Below are positions 36,888 to 43,969 of a DNA stretch of 64,000 nucleotides, piece by piece; positions within the stretch are counted from its first letter, which is position 1, and every line of letters begins with the position of its first letter. The notes below the pieces were generated by a model. The model was not told the DNA's origin. It searched no databases and was given only the letters and a program-made list of their open reading frames with translations. The position numbers and the translations under genes were made by a program. The DNA is taken from the NCBI RefSeq assembly GCF_900249755.1, contig NZ_LT976854.1, forward strand, positions 684,574-748,573, given 5' to 3'. This stretch comes from Cupriavidus taiwanensis. Its GTDB lineage: Bacteria; Pseudomonadota; Gammaproteobacteria; Burkholderiales; Burkholderiaceae.

Positions 36888-38258
36888 ATGAAAAAAGATA
36901 TTGATGTGCAAAAGCTTGCGGAGACCGCCCGGTTCTCCGGGTTTCACGGGATCATTCTGTTCTGGTGCGTGCTGATTCTTGTGCTCGATGGCTACGACCT
37001 CGCGGTCGTCGGCGCGGCACTTCCTTCGATCATGAAGGAAATGGGAGTGGACGCCACCAAGGCCGGTTTCATGGCCAGTTCGGCCCTGTTCGGCATGATG
37101 CTGGGCGCGATCTATCTGGGAACGCTTGCCGACAAGATAGGCCGCAAGCTTTCGATCTGTATCTGCGTGGGCCTCTTCAGCGTCTTCACCGCCGCTGCCG
37201 GGCTGACCAGCGATCCGCTGACCTTCAGCGCCACGCGCTTTCTCGCCGGGCTGGGCATCGGCGGCGTCCTGCCGGTTGTCACGGCCCAGATGGGCGAATT
37301 TGCCCCCGGCAAGATGCGGGCGAGGCTGGTAACCATCGTATTCGCCGGCTATTCCATCGGAGGCATTCTGGTTGCGCTGACCGGCAAACACCTCATCGGC
37401 GCATACGGATGGCAGGCTACATTCTTTGTAGCGGGCCTGCCGTTGTTCTTCATTCCGTTCATTCTGTGGACGATGCCGGAATCGATGGCCTTCCTCGCGA
37501 AGAAGAACCGGCAGGAAGCACTCCGCAAGGTTGTGATGAAGATTGCACCGGAACTGCGCATCGCCGATGACGATCGTCTGGTCGTACCGCTTGAAGCGAT
37601 GGCGTCCACGGCTCCGGTCAAGGCATTGTTCGCCAACGGCCGCGCGTGGAGCACCGTCATGCTCTGGATTGTGTTCTTCACTGGCCTGTTCATGGTCTAT
37701 TCGCTCAGCTCCTGGCTGACCAAGCTGATGGCGATGTCCGGCTACAGCCTGGGATCTGCGCTGAACTTTGTGTTGGTGTTCAATATCGGCGCGGTATGCG
37801 GCGCGATTTTCGGTGGCTGGCTTGGCGACAAGTTCAATATCAAGCATGTCCTGGTGGCCTTCTACGCGACCGGGGCAGTGTCGCTCACCCTGATGGGATA
37901 CACGAAGGCCACGGAGCTGCTTTTCCTGCTGGTGTTCGTCGTCGGCGCATCGACGCTGGGCACCCAACTGCTCGCTTACGCATACGCTGGCGAGTTCTAT
38001 CCCGGGTCCATTCGATCGACCGGCGTTGGCTTCGCCTCGGGGATCGGACGTCTTGGCGCCATCGTGGCACCGGTTCTGATCGGGATGCTGGTAGCGATGA
38101 AGCTGCCGCTCGAGCAGAACTTCGTTGCGATCGGAATTGCCGGGGTAATTGGAACGATTGCCGTTGTGATGGTCGACCACCGCCGCAGCGCCTCCGTGCA
38201 GACGAAGCAAGGCGGCTCGCTTGCCTCGCTCGATGTGCAGCCGTCCACTCATCAATAG
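36888..38258 (+). CDS. AAHS-family MFS permease for an aromatic acid
   Basis: Twelve-helix transporter of 456 aa with the aromatic acid:H+ symporter signature in helix 1 (VLILVLDGYDLAVVGAALPS) and the MFS loop motif GTLADKIGRKL between helices 2 and 3. The first 20 residues are a short cytoplasmic tail. Known relatives carry 4-hydroxybenzoate, benzoate, gallate or similar acids. GGAGGAGACG before the ATG is a strong ribosome site. It lies 47 bases after the nitroreductase and 15 bases before the thiolase, so the three are one operon. The acid carried is not determinable here. Confidence 0.88.
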   Translation: MKKDIDVQKLAETARFSGFHGIILFWCVLILVLDGYDLAVVGAALPSIMKEMGVDATKAGFMASSALFGMMLGAIYLGTLADKIGRKLSICICVGLFSVFTAAAGLTSDPLTFSATRFLAGLGIGGVLPVVTAQMGEFAPGKMRARLVTIVFAGYSIGGILVALTGKHLIGAYGWQATFFVAGLPLFFIPFILWTMPESMAFLAKKNRQEALRKVVMKIAPELRIADDDRLVVPLEAMASTAPVKALFANGRAWSTVMLWIVFFTGLFMVYSLSSWLTKLMAMSGYSLGSALNFVLVFNIGAVCGAIFGGWLGDKFNIKHVLVAFYATGAVSLTLMGYTKATELLFLLVFVVGASTLGTQLLAYAYAGEFYPGSIRSTGVGFASGIGRLGAIVAPVLIGMLVAMKLPLEQNFVAIGIAGVIGTIAVVMVDHRRSASVQTKQGGSLASLDVQPSTHQ

Positions 38259-38273
38259 AACAGGGAGCAGGTA

Positions 38274-39473
38274 ATGACCAGAACAGACGATCCGGTAGTG
38301 ATCCTTTCCGCGGCCCGCACCCCGATCGGTGGTTTCCAGGGAGAACTGGCATCGATGACGGCGCCGGAGCTGGGTGGCGCGGCGATCCAGGCCGCCGTGA
38401 CACGGGCGGACATCAATCCCGCAGCAGTCGATGAACTACTGATGGGATGTGTCCTTCCTGCCGGACTTGGGCAAGCCCCGGCGCGGCAGGCGTCCATCAT
38501 CGCCGGCTTGCCGCTGGGCGTGCCCTGTACGACCATCAGCAAGGTGTGCGGCTCGGGCATGAAATCGGTGATGCTCGCCCATGATCTGCTTGTTGCGGAA
38601 TCGAACGGCCTCTTGGTGGCAGGCGGCATGGAATCGATGTCGAACGCCCCGTATCTGTTGCCGAAAGCGCGCGCCGGATACAGGCTTGGCCATGGCAGGC
38701 TGATCGACCATATGTTCTTCGACGGTATCGAAGATCATTATGGCGATGAGACGCGTGGTCGGTTGATGGGGACGTTTGCGGAAGACTGCGCCGACGCGTA
38801 TCGATTCAGCAGGGATGCGCAGGACGAGTGGGCGGTTCTCTCGACGGTGCGCGCGCAGGCGGCCATTCAGCAGGGCCACTTTGCCTGGGAGACCGTGCCG
38901 CTGACGGTCGCAGACCGCAAGCGAACGGTGACCGTCCGGGAGGATGAGCAGCCGCTCAAAGCCGACCTGAGCCGCATTTCGTCGCTCAGGCCCGCGTTCA
39001 GGAAAGACGGCACGGTGACGGCGGCAACCTCCAGCTCGATTTCGGACGGTGCCGCGGCGATGGTGCTTACCCGTCAGTCCGTCGCGGAGCGCATGGGCCT
39101 GCGCCCCATCGCGAAGATCGTCGGCCATTCCAGCCACGCCCAGGAGCCTGCCACATTCACGACTGCGCCGGTTGGTGCCATCCGCAAGCTGCTGGAACGC
39201 ACGGGGTGGGCAACCGCCGATGTCGACCTGTGGGAAATCAATGAGGCCTTCGCGGTGGTTCCCATGGCGGCGGTGCAGGATCTGAGGCTGGATCGGGACC
39301 AGGTGAACATCCACGGCGGTGCATGCGCACTGGGGCATCCTATCGGCGCTTCTGGCGCGCGAATTCTCGTCACGCTGCTTGGTGCGCTTCGAACAACTGG
39401 CGGTAAGCGAGGTATTGCAAGCCTCTGCATCGGGGGCGGCGAGGCGACCGCTGTCGCTGTGGAGTTGTGCTGA
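38274..39473 (+). CDS. Acetyl-CoA acyltransferase (thiolase)
   Basis: Thiolase of 399 aa with all three catalytic residues: C92 (SKVCGSGMKS), H355 (ALGHPIGASGA) and C385 (LCIGGGEA). The PhaA/AtoB-like NEAFAVVPMAA motif is present. It can condense or cleave acetoacetyl-CoA or longer 3-oxoacyl-CoA. Here it most likely performs the last, thiolytic step for the acid that is imported by the permease and activated by the divergent ligase. Hydratase and hydroxyacyl-CoA dehydrogenase genes that would normally precede it are missing from the locus. A role in polyhydroxybutyrate synthesis is less likely since no phaB/phaC neighbours exist. Confidence 0.9.
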   Translation: MTRTDDPVVILSAARTPIGGFQGELASMTAPELGGAAIQAAVTRADINPAAVDELLMGCVLPAGLGQAPARQASIIAGLPLGVPCTTISKVCGSGMKSVMLAHDLLVAESNGLLVAGGMESMSNAPYLLPKARAGYRLGHGRLIDHMFFDGIEDHYGDETRGRLMGTFAEDCADAYRFSRDAQDEWAVLSTVRAQAAIQQGHFAWETVPLTVADRKRTVTVREDEQPLKADLSRISSLRPAFRKDGTVTAATSSSISDGAAAMVLTRQSVAERMGLRPIAKIVGHSSHAQEPATFTTAPVGAIRKLLERTGWATADVDLWEINEAFAVVPMAAVQDLRLDRDQVNIHGGACALGHPIGASGARILVTLLGALRTTGGKRGIASLCIGGGEATAVAVELC

Positions 39474-39542
39474 CGAATGGAATGGCAAGGTGACGCGGCA
39501 CCGTTCCCCGGTGCGCGTCACGGCAGGCCCTTCTGCGAACTT

Positions 39543-40301
39543 TCAGTCGCCGATGTGGGCGAACCGCCGCAGCGCTTCCAGATCGAGAATTCGTATGGCG
39601 CCATACTCCATCGCCAGCATGCCGGCATCGGCCAGCTCGCGAAGCGCCCGATTGGTGTTCTGGCGCGAGAGGCCGGACAAACGCCCGACTTCTTCCTGCG
39701 ACAAGCTCAGGATCCGCTCGGTGGACGGGTAGAGTTGGCGGTGAAACAGTTCGGCCAGGCAGAAGGCAACGCGAGCCGCCGCTTCATGCAGGCGGAGGTT
39801 GTGGACCAGGCCAACATAGTAGCCGCACCGGGCATTGAGCTGGTCGATGACATAGCGGCTGAAGGCGGGATTGCGTTCCAGGAGCCAAAGGAAAGTCGCG
39901 CGGGGCACAAAGGCCACGCGGCTTTCCTTGATCGCAACGACTGAATAGGGGCGCGGCTCGCTCTTCAGGACCGCCCCCTCACCAAACCATGATCCGGCCG
40001 GGACGCCGGCGAACGTGATGGCCCGTCCGCAGGCCGAGGCGGTGTCGACCTTCACCATGCCTGCGATGACGGCCAGCCAGTGATCGGCCGGATCCCCACG
40101 ATGGCAAGCGACGCCGCCAGCGGGATATTGGCGCTCGTAGATGTCGGCCTGCACTCTGGCTTGTTCCTCGGCCGTCAAGCCAGCAAACCATGTCGAGCTC
40201 TCGACGAAGGATGCTAGCGAGGGGGAACGGGCCGGTCCGGTGTGCAGGAGAAACTCGGGGGTAATGGACCGTTCCCGATGCGGGTTCGACAGCGTTTGCA
40301 T
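39543..40301 (-). CDS. Crp/Fnr-family transcriptional regulator
   Basis: Regulator of 252 aa with an N-terminal cyclic-nucleotide-binding-like beta barrel (GGVACHRGDPADHWLAVIAG) and a C-terminal winged helix (LSQEEVGRLSGLSRQNTNRA). Start 40301 was chosen because ATGGAGC sits just upstream. There are no N-terminal cysteines for an oxygen-sensing cluster, so it is not a classical FNR. The gene is convergent with the thiolase, with 69 bases between stops. It may control the ligase and nitroreductase units. A 28-bp palindrome lies 114 bases before its start. Confidence 0.87.
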   Translation of the reverse strand: MQTLSNPHRERSITPEFLLHTGPARSPSLASFVESSTWFAGLTAEEQARVQADIYERQYPAGGVACHRGDPADHWLAVIAGMVKVDTASACGRAITFAGVPAGSWFGEGAVLKSEPRPYSVVAIKESRVAFVPRATFLWLLERNPAFSRYVIDQLNARCGYYVGLVHNLRLHEAAARVAFCLAELFHRQLYPSTERILSLSQEEVGRLSGLSRQNTNRALRELADAGMLAMEYGAIRILDLEALRRFAHIGD

Positions 40302-40636
40302 GACAGCTCCATTCTTGCGTGGGCGACGCGCGCGAGCGGCCGCACGCACCGTTCACAACAGCGACGCGGGCGCATCCGCCGGTACTGCGCTCCTGCGCCA
40401 TTCACGCAGCCGATCTTAAGTGAAATCATGATTTCACTTAAGGCTATGGCGCGTCCCCTTCTCTGTCAAGAACCGACTGGGCAGGGAAAACACTGAAGAA
40501 TAGCGAAAGAGGGAGAGAATTGCGGCGCAGGAGACTCAAGCGGTGTGTGTCCGCAGCCTTCCGTAAGTGAAACCGCGATTCTCTTTGCAAGGCGCGAGGT
40601 GTTGCAAATGCCTGCTAAGCCGCGAACGACGCAATC
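40302..40636. other. Intergenic region holding regulatory palindromes
   Basis: No gene is supported here. The region upstream of the Crp/Fnr gene and downstream of the TetR gene contains a perfect 28-bp palindrome and a diverged partial copy of its half-site. Several open frames across it have no conserved content. Confidence 0.6.
40415..40442. promoter_or_regulatory. Perfect 28-bp palindromic operator
   Basis: CTTAAGTGAAATCA (40415-40428) is followed directly by its exact reverse complement (40429-40442). A second, imperfect copy of the half-site (TAAGTGAAA, 40564-40572) lies 150 bases away. It is upstream of the Crp/Fnr gene. The GTGA...TCAC arms resemble a Crp-type site but with ten central bases instead of eight, so either the Crp/Fnr protein itself or the TetR protein encoded next door may bind. 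Confidence 0.6.
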
Positions 40637-41275
40637 TCAGGTCGGGAAACTCAAAGGGCGACCGGAAACACCGCGAAGGCAGAAAGTGATAATGGCTGTC
40701 GCCTGCGGGCTCAACGGCGCGGCATGTGGCCGGGTTTCGGAGCTCAGCGGGGCGACGAGCCCTTCGAACAGGCAGCCGACGATGCAGTCAGCCGACGCCG
40801 CAGCATCCTGTGCCGGAAACTCGCCGTCGGCGACACCCTGCTCGATGATGGTCTTGAATACCCTGGACAGCGCACGGTGATAGGTCAGCCTTGCAGCCTC
40901 GACGTCGGGCTCTACCGGCTCGGCAACCAGCGCGTGCGCGAGCCGGCGACCTCGCAAGGCACGACTGGCGAAGGTCCAGGCGGCTGCACCGAGCCGCTCG
41001 CACGCGGTCCCTTCGCCCATGGCGATGCCTGCAACCACGTCGACTTCCCGTTGCGCCGTCGTCTTGACGACTTCGACCATGAGCTCGGTCTTCGAGGGGA
41101 AGTAGCGGTAAAGCGTACCAATCGCGATGCCTGCCGCATCAGCGATTGCCGTCATTTGTGCCTCGCGAAATCCCGACTGTGAAACCAGGTCGCGTGCGGC
41201 CTTGAGGATAAGCGGATGCTTGTCAGCGCCGCGGCGCCGGATGCGAACACGCTGGGGATTCAGAAGATCTTGCAT
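40637..41275 (-). CDS. TetR-family transcriptional regulator
   Basis: TetR regulator of 212 aa: N-terminal helix-turn-helix MTAIADAAGIAIGTLYRYFPSK, residues 40-62, followed by an all-helical ligand domain. TetR proteins usually repress nearby genes until a small ligand binds. The closest targets are the Crp/Fnr gene with its 28-bp palindrome or the nitroreductase operon; acyl-CoA-responsive TetR proteins often control ligase and thiolase genes. The gene is last in this regulator pair, transcribed in the same direction. Confidence 0.87.
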   Translation of the reverse strand: MQDLLNPQRVRIRRRGADKHPLILKAARDLVSQSGFREAQMTAIADAAGIAIGTLYRYFPSKTELMVEVVKTTAQREVDVVAGIAMGEGTACERLGAAAWTFASRALRGRRLAHALVAEPVEPDVEAARLTYHRALSRVFKTIIEQGVADGEFPAQDAAASADCIVGCLFEGLVAPLSSETRPHAAPLSPQATAIITFCLRGVSGRPLSFPT

Positions 41276-41415
41276 GCCAGGCTACTCGTCGCCCTGCTCG
41301 CGCCGGGAAAGTGCGAACCCATCGATAACGGTGAGGCAATTATGCCACCGGATCAGGGCAGGCCGCTTTCGCCCGATTTCGCCGGCTCGCGCCAGGGCGG
41401 CCGCGGTCAGAGCCG

Positions 41416-41730
41416 GTGGGCCAAACCGGTTTCAGCGGTGGCCGGCATTCCAGCACGCAAGCAGGGGACGTCAGCGTTCCCGGCAACGATCATTGTGCGG
41501 CCACACCGAACGGTGGCAACGGGCCCGACATGGTGGATCTCGTGACGCCGATGTTCGAGTGGATCGAGAAGGGCGCCAAGCCGTCGAGCCGGAAGATCGT
41601 CGCTACCCGCAGCGTAGAGCCTGGAATGGGCATGCAACGCCCTCTATGCAAGTATCCCCAGTACCCCAGGTACAACGGAACTGGTAATCCCAATGCAGAG
41701 ACCAGCTTCACCTGCGAAGCTGCGGAATAG
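41416..41730 (+). pseudogene. C-terminal remnant of a tannase/feruloyl esterase-like gene
   Basis: The frame ending at 41730 encodes a tail characteristic of the tannase/feruloyl esterase family: GNDHCAA (catalytic His region), then DMVDLVTPMFEWIEKGAKP, and the final RPLCKYPQYPRYNGTGN with NAETSFTC. The family is about 500-600 aa, so more than four-fifths is missing. No signal peptide, catalytic Ser region or start is seen upstream. It is a truncated remnant, possibly left by a deletion between 41276 and 41416. Low expectation of function. Confidence 0.6.
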
Positions 41731-41872
41731 CCGTTGCTTCAGGGCCGCTGACCGGTACCGGCGGCCAGCGCCGCGACCTGACAGCCCCGCGCCGGGACGT
41801 ATCGACGGGCTTCGGCATCCTGGCGAAGGTCGCAAGCATGCGCGAGCACGAGCGGTCGGTGTACAGTCGCAT

Positions 41873-42151
41873 GACGACGAGTACCAGAATTTCTACGCGG
41901 TGCTTTTCGACCTGTCGCCGGACAAGATCCTGCGGCGCGAGGCGATTCGTTTGATCAGGCTGACCGACCGCTACCGCGCGCTGGCCTCGGAGGTAAGAAG
42001 GCCGGGCGAGCACCTGACTGCACATCTGGAGCATACCCTGCTGCAGGCCATTTCCAAACGGGACCGCGAGCAGTTGATCCACGGCTTTGAACGCGAGCGC
42101 GACAAGATTCTCGCCTCCATGCTGGCGACGGTCGAGGCGCGATCGTGGTAG
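41873..42151 (+). pseudogene. C-terminal remnant of a GntR-family (FCD) regulator
   Basis: The frame from about 41873 to the stop at 42151 reads HDDEYQNFYAVLFDL, then RLTDRYRAL and EHTLLQAISKRDREQLIHGF, which matches the C-terminal helices of FCD-type GntR regulators. The winged-helix half is absent; the upstream part of the open frame is arginine/proline-rich and unrelated. It appears to be a truncated gene behind another remnant, marking 41276-42151 as decayed DNA. Confidence 0.55.
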
Positions 42152-42326
42152 CCGGCGCAAGCCTGCGGTAATTCGTGCAAGGCCTGGGCGGCAATATGTG
42201 CAAAGTGTTGCCAGTTGCCCGCATGCGCTGGCAGGTTGCGACGTCGCCGAGCTTTGGCCCCCGATGGCATGCCGCTTGCTGCCTCCGTTCACTTCCCCCC
42301 AGAACGTGACCCAGCGGAGGCGCCCC

Positions 42327-42872
42327 ATGGCCCAGGAAGACCCGCTTGCTCCCCCGGCTTCCGACGCGGCCGGCGCACTGCAACAGATCCCCACGACGCT
42401 GCACATCAACGGCATCACCCATGAGCTTTCGCTGGCGCCGTGGGTGATCCTGCTCGACCTGCTGCGCGAGCAGCTGCAGCTTACCGGCACCAAGAAGGGC
42501 TGCGACCACGGCCAGTGCGGCGCGTGCACAGTGCTGATTGGCGGCAGGCGCATGAAGTCCTGCCTGTGCCTGGCGGTGTCCTATGACGGCGCGGACATCA
42601 CCACCGTGGAAGGGCTGGCCGATCGCGACAGCGGCGCGCTGCATCCGCTGCAGCAGGCCTTTATCGACCACGACGCGTTCCAGTGCGGCTATTGCACGCC
42701 GGGGCAGCTGTGCTCGGCACTGGGCCTGCTGAACGAGCATCCGCCGGCGAGCCGGCAGGAGATCCGCGAGCGCATGAGCGGCAACCTGTGCCGCTGCGGA
42801 GCGTATGCGCAGATCGTCGAAGCGATTGCCGAAGTCGCCCGGCTGCCGGACAGCGACCAGGAGCCGTCATGA
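42327..42872 (+). CDS. Molybdenum hydroxylase, [2Fe-2S] subunit
   Basis: Small iron-sulfur subunit of a xanthine dehydrogenase/aldehyde oxidase-type enzyme, 181 aa. The first cluster is held by C59, C64, C67 and C79 (KGCDHGQCGACT and MKSC), the second by C120, C123, C155 and C157 (CGYCTPGQ and NLCRCGAY). An N-terminal extension of about 20 residues precedes the ferredoxin fold, as in many periplasm-independent members. GGAGG lies before the ATG. It passes electrons from the molybdenum site to FAD. The next gene overlaps by four bases (ATGA). Confidence 0.9.
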   Translation: MAQEDPLAPPASDAAGALQQIPTTLHINGITHELSLAPWVILLDLLREQLQLTGTKKGCDHGQCGACTVLIGGRRMKSCLCLAVSYDGADITTVEGLADRDSGALHPLQQAFIDHDAFQCGYCTPGQLCSALGLLNEHPPASRQEIRERMSGNLCRCGAYAQIVEAIAEVARLPDSDQEPS

Positions 42873-43969
42873 ACCCGTTCCGCTATGAGCGCGCGATGAC
42901 GGTGGAAGCCGCGCTGCAGTCGATCGCCGCCGCGCAGCAGGCCGCGGGCGTGCAAAGCCTTGGCGAAGACCGCGCGCCGCACTTCCTGGCCGCCGGCACC
43001 AACCTGATCGACCTGGTCAAGGGCGGCATGATGCATCCGGCCGCGCTGGTCGACGTCAGGCAGCTGCCGTTGCGGATGATAGAGGCGACGGCGGAGGGCG
43101 GGCTGAAGCTGGGTGCGCTGGCCAGCAACGCCGATACCGCGCAGCACCCGCTGGTGCGCGGGCAGTATCCGCTGCTGCGCGCGGCGATCCTGGCCGGGGC
43201 CTCGGCGCAGATCCGCAATATGGCGACCAACGGCGGCAACCTGCTGCAGCGCACGCGCTGCTATTACTTTTACGATCCGGGCGTGCCCTGCAACAAGCGC
43301 GAGCCCGGCACCGGCTGCCCGGCGGCGACCGGGCTGGCGCGCCAGCATGCCATCCTGGGCGCGAGCGAGCATTGCATTGCCACGCATCCCTCCGACATGT
43401 GCGTGGCACTGGCGGCGCTGGGCGCGGTGGTGCACGTGGCGTCGGCCAGCGGGCGCCGCGAGATTCCGTTTCATGAATTCCATCGGCTGCCGGAGGACAG
43501 GCCGCACATTGACACCACGCTGCGCCCCGATGAACTGATTACCCACATCGTGCTGCCGCCCGCCGGCGAGTTCGCGCGCCATGCCTGCTACCTGAAGCTC
43601 CGCGAGCGCGCGTCGTTTGCCTTCGCGCTGGTGTCGGTGGCGGCCGCGCTGGACCTGGCCGACGATGGCACCGTGCGCGCCGCGCGGCTGGCGCTGGGCG
43701 GCGTGGCGCACAAGCCGTGGCGCGATCCCGAGGCCGAGGCGCAGCTGCAGGGCCGGCCCGCTACCGCCGAGCACTTTGCATCGGTAGCTCGCTTCCTGCT
43801 GCGCGATGCGCGCGCCTGGGGCGGCCCGGCCGTGCCCGAGAGCCTGCCCGGCAACAGCTTCAAGCTTGCGCTGGCCGAGCGCGCGATCGTGCGCGCGCTG
43901 GAAATGGCCGTCGCCGGCGTGCTGAGCAATACCGGCGAAGACGCGTTCAGCGAGGAGGCATTGCCATGA
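42869..43969 (+). CDS. Molybdenum hydroxylase, FAD-binding subunit
   Basis: FAD subunit (CoxM/XdhB type) of 366 aa. The FAD loop appears as FLAAGTNLIDLVKGG at about residues 30-45, and GASAQIRNMATNGGNLLQRTRC is the second typical flavin-contact segment with the Cys-rich YDPGVPCNKREPGTGCPA insert seen in the aldehyde oxidoreductase YagS-like subgroup, which may bind an extra iron-sulfur cluster. Translationally coupled to both neighbours through ATGA overlaps. It hands electrons to an external acceptor. Confidence 0.9.
   Translation: MNPFRYERAMTVEAALQSIAAAQQAAGVQSLGEDRAPHFLAAGTNLIDLVKGGMMHPAALVDVRQLPLRMIEATAEGGLKLGALASNADTAQHPLVRGQYPLLRAAILAGASAQIRNMATNGGNLLQRTRCYYFYDPGVPCNKREPGTGCPAATGLARQHAILGASEHCIATHPSDMCVALAALGAVVHVASASGRREIPFHEFHRLPEDRPHIDTTLRPDELITHIVLPPAGEFARHACYLKLRERASFAFALVSVAAALDLADDGTVRAARLALGGVAHKPWRDPEAEAQLQGRPATAEHFASVARFLLRDARAWGGPAVPESLPGNSFKLALAERAIVRALEMAVAGVLSNTGEDAFSEEALP

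Larger units (their letters stand above)
41276..42326. other. Low-coding region with gene remnants
   Basis: About 1 kb between the TetR gene and the molybdenum hydroxylase operon. Apart from the two tail fragments (tannase-like and FCD-like) no intact gene is supported. 41276-41415 and 42152-42326 show no recognisable content beyond the ribosome site AGCGGAGG before 42327. Confidence 0.6.

Noticed and set aside
40545..40880. Plus-strand 111-residue open frame overlapping the TetR gene
   Set aside because: Antisense to the conserved TetR C-terminal half and without homology features.
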